64,000 nt of DNA from Clostridium fungisolvens (GTDB lineage: Bacteria > Bacillota > Clostridia > Clostridiales > Clostridiaceae): the NCBI RefSeq assembly GCF_014193895.1, contig NZ_BLZR01000001.1, forward strand, positions 744,001 through 808,000. Reading direction: 5' to 3'. Every line of letters starts with the position of its first letter. Position 1 is the stretch's first letter. The notes beneath the pieces were generated by a model. It saw only the letters and a list, made by a program, of their open reading frames with translations. It ran no database searches and was not told where the DNA came from. Positions 8,376 through 17,820 of this stretch are shown here, piece after piece. A program made the position numbers and the translations under genes.

Positions 8376-9251
8376 ATGAGTAAATCAAAAGTATTATTCA
8401 CAAAAAATATTACGCCAGAAAGCTTGGTTAATATTTACAAACAACTAGGAAGAGAATTAGGTGGTAAAGTTGCAGTTAAGGTCCATTCTGGAGAACCTGG
8501 AGGAAAGAACTTTTTAAAACCAGAATTTATGAAAGAGTTAGTTGACTATGTTCATGGAACAGTAGTTGAATGTAATACCGCTTATCCAGGTAGAAGAATG
8601 GAATCTAAAGAGCATTGGAAAGCAATTCAAGAACATGGATTTACTAATCTATTTAAGGTAGATATTATGGATGAAGAAGGAGAGCTGGAGCTACCAATTA
8701 AAGATAGCAAACATTTAAAAGTTAACTATGTTGGCAGTCATTTAGCAAATTATGATTCGTTATTAATATTATCTCATTTTAAGGGACATCAAATGGGGGG
8801 CTTTGGAGGAGCATTAAAAAATACTTCAATTGGTATTGCGTCAAGTAAGGGGAAGCTGCATATCCATACAGCTGGTAACGCCAACAAACCTGATGGTTTC
8901 TTTAATACACCTCAGGATGCATTTTTAGAGTCAATGGCTGAAGCAGCTAGTTCAATCGTTGAATATAGAAAAGATAATATTTTATTTATTAATGTTATGC
9001 GTGACATTTCAATAGATTGCGATTGTAATTCTTGTCCTAAGGATCCGGAAATGAAGGATATCGGAATTCTTGCTTCTTTAGACCCAGTTGCTTTGGACCA
9101 AGCTTGTGTTGATTTGATATATAAATCAGACGACAAAGGAAAAGCAAGTTTAATTCATCGAATGGAAGAAAAACATGGAATCCATACTGTTGAAGAAGCT
9201 GCGAGGTTAGGTGTTGGGTCCAGAGAATATGAACTAATTGATATAGAATAA
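8376..9251 (+). CDS. DUF362 domain protein
   Basis: 291 residues from ATG 8376 with RBS GAGAGG. The frame is open further upstream but without an RBS. Features of DUF362 proteins are AVKVHSGEPGG near the N-terminus, SHFKGHQMGGFGGALKN in the middle and a C-terminal CDCNSCP followed by DIGILASLDPVALDQACVD. The short Cys motif could bind metal, but the two ferredoxin-type 4Fe-4S motifs of longer relatives are absent. The reaction is unknown and the protein is cytoplasmic. It is 70 bp after the MerR gene and probably on the same transcript. Confidence 0.8.
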   Translation: MSKSKVLFTKNITPESLVNIYKQLGRELGGKVAVKVHSGEPGGKNFLKPEFMKELVDYVHGTVVECNTAYPGRRMESKEHWKAIQEHGFTNLFKVDIMDEEGELELPIKDSKHLKVNYVGSHLANYDSLLILSHFKGHQMGGFGGALKNTSIGIASSKGKLHIHTAGNANKPDGFFNTPQDAFLESMAEAASSIVEYRKDNILFINVMRDISIDCDCNSCPKDPEMKDIGILASLDPVALDQACVDLIYKSDDKGKASLIHRMEEKHGIHTVEEAARLGVGSREYELIDIE

Positions 9252-9335
9252 AGATCATAGTTCTTGTATTAAGGTTAAAGTTAGGATTTTGCATGGATAA
9301 TACGAGATATTAAAAATAGAGAAGGAGTATAAAGA

Positions 9336-9881
9336 ATGGAAAGAATCTTATCTATGTTTTTTACTCTCGCTGTTATTTTTACTTTTGTAGGATGTAATAA
9401 TACTGCATCAGACAATAATAATATATCATCTGAAAAGTCTACTACTTCTGAGATCGGCTCAAGCTCAGCTGATATAGGCTATAAAAGCCAAACAGATAGT
9501 GCGAAGGAGAATACAACAGTGAAAGAAATGACTACCATAAATATAGTAGTTGGAAATAAGACATTTAACACAACTATTGAGGATAATGATACTACTAAAG
9601 CATTTATTAAACAATTGCCGTTAACAGTGGATATGTCTGAACTCAATGGTAATGAAAAATATAATTATTTATCAAGTGATTTGCGTGCAGATAAATCTAT
9701 ATCTCCAGGTAAAATTAATGAAGGCGATTTAATGCTTTATGGTAACAACTGTCTTGTTCTTTTCTACAAGGCGTTTAATACCTCATACAGCTATGTAAAA
9801 CTTGGACACATTGATAACACCACTGGTCTAGTTGAAGCTTTAGGTTTAGGTAGTGCAAAGGTTACTTTTTCAATTAATTAA
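9336..9881 (+). CDS. lipoprotein with cyclophilin-like domain
   Basis: 181 residues. The N-terminus is a lipoprotein signal ending in FVGC (Cys20), followed by a Ser/Thr/Asn-rich linker to about residue 64. The remaining domain (INIVVGNKTFNTTIEDNDTTKAF, then GDLMLYGNNCLVLFY and KLGHID) matches the small cyclophilin-like fold family common in Firmicutes next to oxidoreductases. No prolyl isomerase activity is established for these. It should be anchored on the outer face of the membrane. RBS GAAGGAG. It lies between DUF362 and the degenerate ADH. Confidence 0.8.
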   Translation: MERILSMFFTLAVIFTFVGCNNTASDNNNISSEKSTTSEIGSSSADIGYKSQTDSAKENTTVKEMTTINIVVGNKTFNTTIEDNDTTKAFIKQLPLTVDMSELNGNEKYNYLSSDLRADKSISPGKINEGDLMLYGNNCLVLFYKAFNTSYSYVKLGHIDNTTGLVEALGLGSAKVTFSIN

Positions 9882-9958
9882 TAATCTGGGTTTTATCAAA
9901 GAAAATTAGTTAATTAATTGCAATTTATTGCATTGGTATTAACAAGGAGGAAGTTAAA

Positions 9959-11101
9959 ATGCTTAATTTTTCGTATAGCAATCCAGTTACAATACATTTT
10001 GGAAGTGATGCACTAGAAAAGCTTCCACAAGAAATAAAGAAATATGGAAATAGAGTTCTGCTTGTTTATGGAGGAGATTCCCTTAAGTCCAGTGGCAACT
10101 ATGAGAAAATTACCGCTGTGTTGACCAAAAATCAGATTTCATATGTGGATTTTGGAGGGAATGTAACTCCAGCTTATTCAAAGGTATTAGAAGCAGTAAA
10201 AATATGTAAGGTTGAAGCTGTAGATGTAGTGGTTGGTATAGGCGGCAGTGTATGCATGGATATGGCAAAGATCATTGCCTTTGGTGCTAAAAATGATAAC
10301 CTTTGGGATTATCTTTCAGGAGAGCTTTCGCCAAATGATAAAGAAATGTTACCTGTTGGCGAAATTCCTACATTTCCTTCAGGTGGTTCAGAAGTGGATG
10401 CAGCAGCTGAAATAGAAGATCATGAAAGCGGAGCACGTGGTTCATTGTATGGTAAGTATCCTTCATTTGCTATATTAAATCCTGAATTAACCTATTCAGT
10501 AAATCAGAAAGAAACTGCTTACGGTGCTCTAGTGACCTTTGCACAATTATTCTCAAATTATTTTGGGGGAAACAGTAAAATTGCTGAAGGCTTTTGTGAG
10601 ACAGTGATGAGAACAGTCTTGGATAGTATGCCGGTTGTCTTAAATGATCCCAAACATTATGAAGCAAGAGCTGATCTTATGTGGGCATCGGCAGTTAACA
10701 CTTTTGGAATGCTAAGATGTGGAAAAGAAAGCGCATGGTCACTTTATGGCTGTGAAACAATTGCAGAGGAGTTATTCCATGTAAATTATCGTCAGGCTGT
10801 AGCTGTTATTTTTCCTAAATGGCTTAAGGCTATGGGATACCATTACAGCAATCAAGTATATAACTATGCTGTTAATGTAATGGATGTAAATCCAAGTGCT
10901 AAAAGCAAAACTGAAGTAATCGAAGAAGGAATTGCTATAACAGAAAGTGTTTATAAGCAATATGGAATTGCGGTTACATTCAATGAAATAGCAGAGGTTC
11001 CAGAAAAGGAAGTTATATTAGAAGCACTTAAAGAATTCGAGGATGATGATATACTTACAAGAGAAGAAGTAAAAGATATTATACTAAGATGCATACTATA
11101 A
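9959..11101 (+). CDS. iron-ADH-like protein lacking all four metal ligands
   Basis: 380 residues, clearly a paralog of the ADH at 3849 along its whole length (LNFSYSNPVTIHFGSDAL; RVLLVYGGDSLKSSG; AILNPELTY). Gap-free alignment around the metal site gives D198 to V192, H202 to Q196, H270 to Y263 and H284 to Y277, so no catalytic iron or zinc ligand remains. The GGGS loop is shifted to GGSV (95-98). The frame is intact with no stop and a strong RBS (AAGGAGG), which argues for a retained non-dehydrogenase role such as a binding, regulatory or hetero-oligomer partner. It should not be annotated as an active alcohol dehydrogenase. Confidence 0.9.
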   Translation: MLNFSYSNPVTIHFGSDALEKLPQEIKKYGNRVLLVYGGDSLKSSGNYEKITAVLTKNQISYVDFGGNVTPAYSKVLEAVKICKVEAVDVVVGIGGSVCMDMAKIIAFGAKNDNLWDYLSGELSPNDKEMLPVGEIPTFPSGGSEVDAAAEIEDHESGARGSLYGKYPSFAILNPELTYSVNQKETAYGALVTFAQLFSNYFGGNSKIAEGFCETVMRTVLDSMPVVLNDPKHYEARADLMWASAVNTFGMLRCGKESAWSLYGCETIAEELFHVNYRQAVAVIFPKWLKAMGYHYSNQVYNYAVNVMDVNPSAKSKTEVIEEGIAITESVYKQYGIAVTFNEIAEVPEKEVILEALKEFEDDDILTREEVKDIILRCIL

Positions 11102-11255
11102 TAAATATTTTATTTTGACTCTTATAATATAGTATAGAATTATTAAAGTGAATTGTAGCATAAATAGTTGAAATATTATTGGAATAAAGTGCAAATTGCA
11201 AAATAGATAAGATTCAATCTATATATTACTAAGATATATGTTCTTAAAAGATAAG

Positions 11256-11297
11256 AATGGTAGCTTTCCAATTCGACCTGGGGCTACTATTTTTTTG
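11256..11297 (+). terminator. intrinsic terminator
   Basis: AATGGTAGC pairs with GCTACTATT (one G-T pair), followed by a run of T. It lies 155 bp after the degenerate ADH. The rest of the 346-bp gap 11102-11447 shows nothing I can name. Confidence 0.7.
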
Positions 11298-11447
11298 TAT
11301 ATTAATTTAAATTAATTGAAATCACTGAATATAGTAAAATATAAGGTTGGATGCGGATTCCCTTGCAGATAAATTAAAGAATGCTTATAATTAGGCTTAT
11401 GGAAAATATAACCTTAGGCAAAATCTAAACTTTTGAAGGGGAGAGCT

Positions 11448-11933
11448 ATGGGCGAAAATGTAACAATTGAAATTTTACAAAATCAAGTTAAGGAACTTAC
11501 AGATAAAGTAGATAAATTGAATGAAATAGTTAGGCTTTTATGCAAGGCGAAAATGCCGGACCCAAGATATCCATATTCACATTGGCTTTTATACAAAGGA
11601 ATTGACAATAAATTAAAAAGAAAGTTAGGCTATGTTTTGAATATGCTAGATATGAGATTCAGGGGTGAAGCAGTGGAAATGCCTAAAAAAACTGCCTTTG
11701 TAGATGGTGATTTAAAACAAGTTCTATATGTTAACCAAAAGCCTACTTTTGAAGAAGTATGTGTGATATTAAAAAGTTTATTAGGAGAGAAGTGTCCAAG
11801 TAATGTTGATACTTATATATTGATGATGAGTTTACTGAGAGAAGGATTGCATGTAGAATTATCAACACATCTTTTAGTCGATGCTTCTAAAAATACTGAC
11901 TATTCTGCTCATAACTTTAGCCAATTTATATAA
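11448..11933 (+). CDS. hypothetical protein with N-terminal coiled coil
   Basis: 161 residues from ATG 11448 (RBS AAGGGGAG; a TTG at 11433 is less likely). I do not recognise the family. Residues 3-35 form an amphipathic coiled coil (IEILQNQVKELTDKVDKLNE). A region with PRYPYSHWLLYKGIDNKLKRKL follows, and then an alpha-helical C-terminal half (TFEEVCVILKSLLGEKCPSN). There is no signal peptide or membrane helix. The gene stands alone between a terminator and the convergent SDR gene. Confidence 0.65.
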   Translation: MGENVTIEILQNQVKELTDKVDKLNEIVRLLCKAKMPDPRYPYSHWLLYKGIDNKLKRKLGYVLNMLDMRFRGEAVEMPKKTAFVDGDLKQVLYVNQKPTFEEVCVILKSLLGEKCPSNVDTYILMMSLLREGLHVELSTHLLVDASKNTDYSAHNFSQFI

Positions 11934-12142
11934 TATAAGGCTTAAGGATTTAGCCATAATTGAGTTCTTTCTTAAGTTTGAGGATATATTAGAATCGGTT
12001 ATCTGATTAAGCGGAATAGATATCCCAGTTCATTTCTTAGAAGCGGGCTACAACCGGTTTAACTAGTATAGAGAATTATTTTACACAATCTAAGTAGAAC
12101 TGGCTTATCTATGGTATTCATTATTATTAGATATGTTTCGAA

Positions 12143-12844
12143 CTATCTTGGAAATGCACCATTATTTATATCAATGCATGTACCGTTTATATATTCTGGG
12201 CTATCTGTTGCTAGCCAATATATTGTTTTTGCCACTTCTTCTGGTTTGGCGAACCTATCTAAATAAACGTTGCTTTTTATATCTTTTTTCCTTTGTTCAG
12301 GTATTAGTGTCATCATATCAGTTTCTACGGGTCCTGGAGCTACTGCATTTATTATAATTCCTTTACTTCCTAATAACTTTGCAAAACTTTTAGTTGCATT
12401 AATTAGTCCAGCCTTTGATATTCCATACCATATGTCTGGATGTCCAATTTGTCCTGCAATTGATGAGATGTTTACAATCCTCCCACTGCCAGAAGCAATC
12501 ATTGATTTTGAAACATGTTTTATAAGTTCTATCGGTGCATAAAGATTTATATTCATAATTTTTTTTATTTCTTCTTCTGAGTAAATATCATAAGGTATAG
12601 AATTCATTATTCCAGCATTATTAACTAATACATCTATATGATCAAGTTTACCAACTAACTTCTCTATGCCACTTAAATAAGATAAATCATATTCTATCTT
12701 TTCAACATTTTCATTATCATCAAATTCAAAATTAGTGTAGTCTCTTGCAACTATTATAATTTTATAATTATTTTTAAGAAATAGTCGTGTGCATTCTAAT
12801 CCAATGCCTTTATTTCCGCCTGTTATTAAAACAGTTTTCTTCAT
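12143..12844 (-). CDS. short-chain dehydrogenase/reductase (SDR)
   Basis: 233 residues if started at the ATG at 12844 (MKKTVLITGG), which has AGAAGTG upstream. A 12-residue N-terminal extension to 12880 is possible. Classical SDR features are all present: TGGNKGIG cofactor loop, NNAG, the catalytic Ser in NISSIAG, YGISK (Tyr and Lys) and PGPVETDM. It is an NAD(P)-dependent oxidoreductase of unknown substrate, resembling 3-oxoacyl-ACP reductases. It is monocistronic and divergent from the T-box/valS unit. Confidence 0.88.
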   Translation of the reverse strand: MKKTVLITGGNKGIGLECTRLFLKNNYKIIIVARDYTNFEFDDNENVEKIEYDLSYLSGIEKLVGKLDHIDVLVNNAGIMNSIPYDIYSEEEIKKIMNINLYAPIELIKHVSKSMIASGSGRIVNISSIAGQIGHPDIWYGISKAGLINATKSFAKLLGSKGIIINAVAPGPVETDMMTLIPEQRKKDIKSNVYLDRFAKPEEVAKTIYWLATDSPEYINGTCIDINNGAFPR

Positions 12845-13120
12845 TACATTCACTTCTTTCTTATTAATTTTATTGATCATATATTATTACATTATATACT
12901 TTTATAGGAATAATTATATTAAGAATGCAGTTTATAAAAATCTTAATAAAAAAGCTTAATTAGGAAAAACTTTTGGATGTTTGGATAATCTGTGATTTTA
13001 AGACCATAAAAATATTACCAGACTAAATAATTATAAAAAAATGAATATAAACAAATAAAAGCACAATAATATTAATCATAGAGCATATAATGAGTATTAT
13101 ATAAAATTATAATTTAGATA

Positions 13121-13149
13121 TTGACAATACACTACATAATTGATAATAT
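13121..13149 (+). promoter_or_regulatory. sigma-A promoter of the T-box leader
   Basis: TTGACA (13121-13126), 17-bp spacer, TAATAT (13144-13149). It lies about 40 bp before the first conserved bases of the T-box RNA. Confidence 0.8.
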
Positions 13150-13179
13150 ATGTATAATTTAACAAATAAAGTCTTTGAA

Positions 13180-13450
13180 GAGGAAGAGTAGTTGTATAAC
13201 TGAAATAAAGAGAGGGAATGCTGGTGGAAATTTCCCATGATGTGTATGATGAAGGTAGCCTCTGAGCTGTAAACCGAAATCTATGAGAGAGTAGGCTTTA
13301 ACGGAGATCCCGCTGTTAAAAGGGAAGTAGTATCGGCAATATAAAATGCCTGCACTATAAATTGAGAGTGTACATCAGTACAAACTTAGGTGGTACCACG
13401 GAGATTATCCTTCGTCCTATATTTTTAGGACGGAGGTTTTTTTATTTTAT
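13180..13450 (+). ncRNA. T-box riboswitch (valine) with terminator
   Basis: The T-box core TTAGGTGGTACCACGG is at 13386-13401. Upstream is a Stem I region with AAGAGAGGGAATGC and a probable specifier GTA (valine) at 13255-13257 in GAAGGTAGCC. Downstream is a terminator, CCTTCGTCCTA/TAGGACGGAGG, ending in TTTTTTT at about 13447. Uncharged tRNA-Val would pair with the specifier and T-box to stabilise the antiterminator and allow valS transcription. The specifier frame is inferred partly from the downstream gene. Confidence 0.93.
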
Positions 13451-13581
13451 ATAAAAGATAGAATTTCTATTTTTCTTAAGATCAATGGCTAGTCATATAA
13501 ATTATTTATCAATGCATGATGCAGAAAATAGTGCACGATTTTCTTGCATTATAAACCAACTTTTTATTAGGAGGAATTAAT

Positions 13582-15984
13582 ATGTTAAGTAAAAAATATA
13601 ACCCATCAGAGGTTGAAAATAAATGGCAACAATATTGGCAAGATAATGAGATATATAAATATGATTTTAATAGCAATAAAGAAACCTTTTCAATAGATAC
13701 CCCACCACCTACTATAAGCGGAAGCCTTCATATAGGTCATATATTTTCCTATACTCAGGCTGAAATTATAGCGAGATTTCAAAGAATGCAGGGTAAAAAT
13801 GTATTTTATCCTTTTGGTTTCGATGACAATGGGCTTCCTACAGAAAGGCTTGTAGAGAAGGAAGAAGGTATAAGAGCAGCATCTATGCCGAGAAGTGAGT
13901 TTATTAAAAAATGCTTAAAGACCACTAAAAAATATGAGGAAGAGTTTAAAAGTCTCTGGACAGCAATGGGATTTAGTGTAGATTGGAGTCTCCAGTATGA
14001 GACTATTAACAAAAGAGTACAGAAAATATCTCAAAAGGCCTTCATAGATATGGCTAAGGCAGGAAAGGCTTATATAAAGCAGTCGCCAGTTTTGTGGTGT
14101 ACTACTTGTCAAACCTCCATAGCCCAAGCCGAGCTTGAAGCCATAGAGAAGGAAAGTACCTTTAATTATATTCCTTTCATTGTTGATGGTGAGGAGCTTA
14201 TAGTTGCAACAACTAGGCCAGAACTTTTATATGGATGTGTATGCTTATTTATAAATCCAGAAGATGAAAGATATAAAAAATATATAGGGAAAACTGCTAA
14301 AGTACCTTTATATAACTTTGATATACCAATTTATTCAGATGAAAAGGTAAGTTTAGAAAAGGGAACTGGTGTAGTTATGTGTGCAACCTTTGGTGATACT
14401 ACTGACTTAGAATGGTATGAAAAGCATAAATTGAGTTACAAAAGGGTAGTTGAGGCTAATGGCAAAATATCTGGTGAAGTTCCTTATATAGGAGGCTTAA
14501 AGGTAGCTAATGCTAGAGAAAAGATAATAGAGCTTCTTAGAGAAAATAACCTTTTAATAAAAAGCGAAGCTATTACACATAAGGTTTCAGTTCATGAGAG
14601 ATGTGGAAAGCCAATAGAGATAATACCGTCAAAGCAGTGGTATATTGATATATTAAGCGAAAAAGAAAAGTACCTAAAAGCTGCTGACAGTATAAACTGG
14701 TACCCTGCTTCAATGAAGACTAAGTATATAAACTGGGTTGAAAACCTGAAGTGGGATTGGTGTATTTCGAGGCAAAGATATTATGGAGTTCCATTTCCAC
14801 TTTGGTACTGTAATAAATGCGGCAAGACTATTTTTCCAAAGGAAGAGGAGCTTCCAATAAACCCAATTGAATCAAAACCGTCTTCTGCTTGTCACTGTGG
14901 ATGTAATGAATTTACCGCTGAAACAGCTGTATTTGATACTTGGGCTACATCTTCCTTAACTCCAATGATAAATTCAGACTGGAAGGGTGATAGGGATTTA
15001 ACTAAAAAACTTATGCCAATGGGGATGAGGACTCAAGCACATGAAATCATTAGAACTTGGGCCTTTTATACCATAGTTAGAAGTCTGTTTCATACAGGAG
15101 AGCTTCCTTGGAAGGATATAATGATATGTGGGTTTGTTCTAGCTAAAAAAGGAGAGAAGATAAGTAAATCAAAAAATAATGGCACTTTATCACCAAAGGA
15201 CCTTATTGATAGACATTCTGCTGATGAACTTAGATATTGGTCTGCAGGTGCAAGGCTTGGCACTGATACTATGTTTTCTGAAGAGGAACTTAAGCAGTCT
15301 AAGAGATTTATCACTAAGCTTTGGAATGCAGCAAACTTTTGTATTATACAGCTTCAAGACTTCGATGGAGAAAAACCAGAGGATCTGCTACCGATTGATA
15401 GTTGGATTATAGAAAAAGCTAAAAGCATAGAAGAAACCATGAAAGGATATCTAAATCAATATGAGATAGGGCTAGCTAAGAAGGAGATAGATGAATTTTT
15501 CTGGAGTGATTTTTGTGATAATTACCTAGAAATAGTAAAGGATAGATTGTATAAGCCTGAGGTACACGGAAGCAATGAGAGGAAATCAGCTCAATATGCC
15601 TTATATAAAAGTCTTTTAGAAATACTGAAGCTTTATTCCATATATGTTCCGCACATTACTGAAGAGATATATCAAGAGTATTTTAGAGCTTTTGAAAAAA
15701 ATATATCTATTCATAATTTAGGATGGGGAATTGATGTAGATACAGAAAAAGAGAAAATACTTGAATTTGGAGAGGTTATTGAAGGGATTGTTTCAGAGGT
15801 AAGAAAGTATAAATCTGAAAGAAATCTTTCCTTAAAAGAAAGCTTGAGCAATCTCAATATTAATATGCCTAAGGAATTTAATAGCTATTTTAATAGAACC
15901 TTGAAGGATCTAAAAGCATGTACTTGGGCTGAAAATATTGAATTGCATTTTGATGAAAAGTTTGGCGTAGAGATATTAAAGTAA
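13582..15984 (+). CDS. valS: valyl-tRNA synthetase, archaeal-type short form
   Basis: 800 residues of class Ia synthetase. The N-terminus has PPPTISGSLHIGH (HIGH at 50-53) and DDNGLPTERLVEK. The Val/Ile editing domain carries VATTRPELLYGC. A zinc-knuckle-like CNKCG...CHCGC lies around residues 413-440 and KISKS at 526-530. DNGLPTE and the lack of the long C-terminal coiled coil of normal bacterial ValRS (about 880 residues) mark it as the archaeal-type ValRS found in some Clostridia and Rickettsiae. It charges tRNA-Val in the cytoplasm and is controlled by the T-box upstream. Whether a canonical valS also exists cannot be seen here. RBS AGGAGG. Confidence 0.92.
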   Translation: MLSKKYNPSEVENKWQQYWQDNEIYKYDFNSNKETFSIDTPPPTISGSLHIGHIFSYTQAEIIARFQRMQGKNVFYPFGFDDNGLPTERLVEKEEGIRAASMPRSEFIKKCLKTTKKYEEEFKSLWTAMGFSVDWSLQYETINKRVQKISQKAFIDMAKAGKAYIKQSPVLWCTTCQTSIAQAELEAIEKESTFNYIPFIVDGEELIVATTRPELLYGCVCLFINPEDERYKKYIGKTAKVPLYNFDIPIYSDEKVSLEKGTGVVMCATFGDTTDLEWYEKHKLSYKRVVEANGKISGEVPYIGGLKVANAREKIIELLRENNLLIKSEAITHKVSVHERCGKPIEIIPSKQWYIDILSEKEKYLKAADSINWYPASMKTKYINWVENLKWDWCISRQRYYGVPFPLWYCNKCGKTIFPKEEELPINPIESKPSSACHCGCNEFTAETAVFDTWATSSLTPMINSDWKGDRDLTKKLMPMGMRTQAHEIIRTWAFYTIVRSLFHTGELPWKDIMICGFVLAKKGEKISKSKNNGTLSPKDLIDRHSADELRYWSAGARLGTDTMFSEEELKQSKRFITKLWNAANFCIIQLQDFDGEKPEDLLPIDSWIIEKAKSIEETMKGYLNQYEIGLAKKEIDEFFWSDFCDNYLEIVKDRLYKPEVHGSNERKSAQYALYKSLLEILKLYSIYVPHITEEIYQEYFRAFEKNISIHNLGWGIDVDTEKEKILEFGEVIEGIVSEVRKYKSERNLSLKESLSNLNINMPKEFNSYFNRTLKDLKACTWAENIELHFDEKFGVEILK

Positions 15985-16065
15985 GGCTGCAATAAAAAAC
16001 CTTCTAAAGACATTGAAATGCTTTAGTTTAGCTCAGTTAAAAGTTTAATAATTTTCTATACAGTG

Positions 16066-16104
16066 AAAAAGCATAAGCTAGATGGTATATAGCTTATGCT
16101 TTTT
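16066..16104. terminator. bidirectional terminator between valS and the GH128-like gene
   Basis: AAAAAGCATAAGCT and AGCTTATGCTTTTT form a 14-bp stem with an 11-nt loop, with A/T runs on both sides. It can serve both convergent genes. Confidence 0.85.
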
Positions 16105-16116
16105 GACCTATTAGGA

Positions 16117-17250
16117 TTAGTAAATTTTGATAGAGGTTGCTTGATCGTTAACTGCAGAACCTACGTAAGAACTATTTGATGTAAAGGTCCATTTTGTACC
16201 TGTAAAATTATCATTTTGATAAAGCTCCACAGTCCAGCCGGAAGGCACCTTTAAAGAAGATATCCAGTCATTTGGAATTCCGGCAGCATTAAGTTGAGCC
16301 ATGGTGTAATTTCCTTTTGGCAATGCTACTGAAGTTCCGCCATAATTAGCATCTTGATAGAAAATAGAATTGTTAACAGTTACTGTTTGATAGATTTTCC
16401 CAATGCTTGTAAGATTATCGTTGCTATCATATAAAGATGAGTATTTTGTAACCGGATCAGTAGGACATTTATCCATAAACCATGCATATCTTTCAACGAA
16501 TGGAAGACTCTCGAGCATTGCGACTACACTCTGCATATAAGAATCTGCAGCTTGTTGAGATACTGGGGCACTAGTTGGAATTCCCCATGCATTTATGTCT
16601 ACTGTACCTAGTTCTGTAATCCAAATTGGCTTTTTATATTTGTTATATACATTAGTTATCTTAGTCTTTATATCATTTATTGAATTAGGGTTTGTGAAGT
16701 CAGGATAGAAGTGAAGGGCAATAAAGTCAACTCTGTACCCTTTGCTGTTAGCTTGAGTCATGAAGTTATCAAGCCAGCCATTATCAGGCGTAGTAGGCGC
16801 AGGGCTTCCAAGACGTAAACCAGTACTCATAAGCTGAGGCCAGTAACCTATTGCCTCATCAACAGACATAGCTGCTTGACCAGCTAAGTCAGGCTCGTTG
16901 AAAGCTAAAAGATTTTTAAATTTACCTGAAGCTTTACCTTGAGTTAGAGCAGTAATATTCGAGGAAGTTACATAATCTCTTCCCCAAACCATAGGTACAT
17001 ACTCCATGTTTGTAGAAGTTGTAGCACTGTAGTTAGTTGACCAGTTATAGAACCAGCCTACATTAAGGTCACTAAGTTTAGTAAGATTGTTGTTACAGTA
17101 ATAGTTAGAAGCAACTCCTTTTTTTGATACACTTCCAACCGCTAATGCCTTTTCTGGTTTGAAAACACCGAAAATACCTACTTGCCCTATAACAACTAAA
17201 GACGCTAGTGACAGTAGTAATGATCTTTTTTTAAATACTTTGGTGATCAT
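16117..17250 (-). CDS. secreted GH128-like glucanase with C-terminal beta/gamma-crystallin domain
   Basis: 377 residues. A signal peptide (KKRSLLLSLASLVVIG, cut near residue 37) precedes a TIM barrel of the Glyco_hydro_cc/GH128 type with AFNEPD (E119, acid/base) and WITELG (E213, nucleophile). GH128 enzymes act on beta-1,3-glucan. The last 85 residues form a beta/gamma-crystallin-like domain with two Greek-key calcium signatures, NDWISS (327-332) and NDQATS (368-373), fitting the (N/D)(N/D)xx(S/T)S clamp. The RBS AGGAGG is clear. The domain pairing suggests calcium-stabilised binding outside the cell. Confidence 0.85.
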   Translation of the reverse strand: MITKVFKKRSLLLSLASLVVIGQVGIFGVFKPEKALAVGSVSKKGVASNYYCNNNLTKLSDLNVGWFYNWSTNYSATTSTNMEYVPMVWGRDYVTSSNITALTQGKASGKFKNLLAFNEPDLAGQAAMSVDEAIGYWPQLMSTGLRLGSPAPTTPDNGWLDNFMTQANSKGYRVDFIALHFYPDFTNPNSINDIKTKITNVYNKYKKPIWITELGTVDINAWGIPTSAPVSQQAADSYMQSVVAMLESLPFVERYAWFMDKCPTDPVTKYSSLYDSNDNLTSIGKIYQTVTVNNSIFYQDANYGGTSVALPKGNYTMAQLNAAGIPNDWISSLKVPSGWTVELYQNDNFTGTKWTFTSNSSYVGSAVNDQATSIKIY

Positions 17251-17820
17251 TTTTATAATCCTCCTATTATATATTTTTAATCTATTTTAAATTTTAATAG
17301 ATTACAGTGGTGAAAATTAAAAGATTTATATAAAGAAAATTAGTAAAGCTTTAAGAGAGTTAAAAATATATAATCTAATGAAAAAAAGATTCTATTGATG
17401 TATTTAGATATGTAATTACTTAATCTATAATCACATAAAGAAGCCAGCATAATTTTGACTTAAGTATAATCATTTGAGTTGTTTATATAGATTTAAATAA
17501 AGAAATCTTACAGTTAATAAATGTACTTTATTCTTATATTAGTAGTTGTAAACTGGATTTTCGTATTTGAACGATTTAATGATAAAGAAGAATAAATCAT
17601 AAATTGAAATATGTAAGAAACAAACGAAAGGTGTATTTGGTTATTTTTATGTTGATAAAAACGGGAAATGTATCGTTTTCACAGAAAATATTATAACATA
17701 AAAAGTGGGGAAGTACATATAAATTGGTAACAAAATATAAAAATAAAAAAACATAAGTTTATTTATTATAAAAAAGAGCATTATAGATATTGTGAATATT
17801 ATTTAAGGGAGTTGAAAAAA
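17251..17820. other. 570-bp AT-rich divergent intergenic region
   Basis: Lies between the GH128-like gene and the azoreductase gene and must hold both promoters. I see no ORF with an RBS, no riboswitch and no strong hairpin. A weak AAAACG-N10-CGTTTT dyad at 17658-17679 could be a LacI-type operator but is not convincing. Confidence 0.5.

Noticed and set aside
12270..12542. 90-codon plus-strand frame over the SDR gene
   Set aside because: Shadow of a well supported SDR reading frame on the other strand.
17658..17679. AAAACG-N10-CGTTTT as a CcpA or LacI operator
   Set aside because: Half-sites are short and AT-flanked, do not fit the cre consensus, and occur only once.
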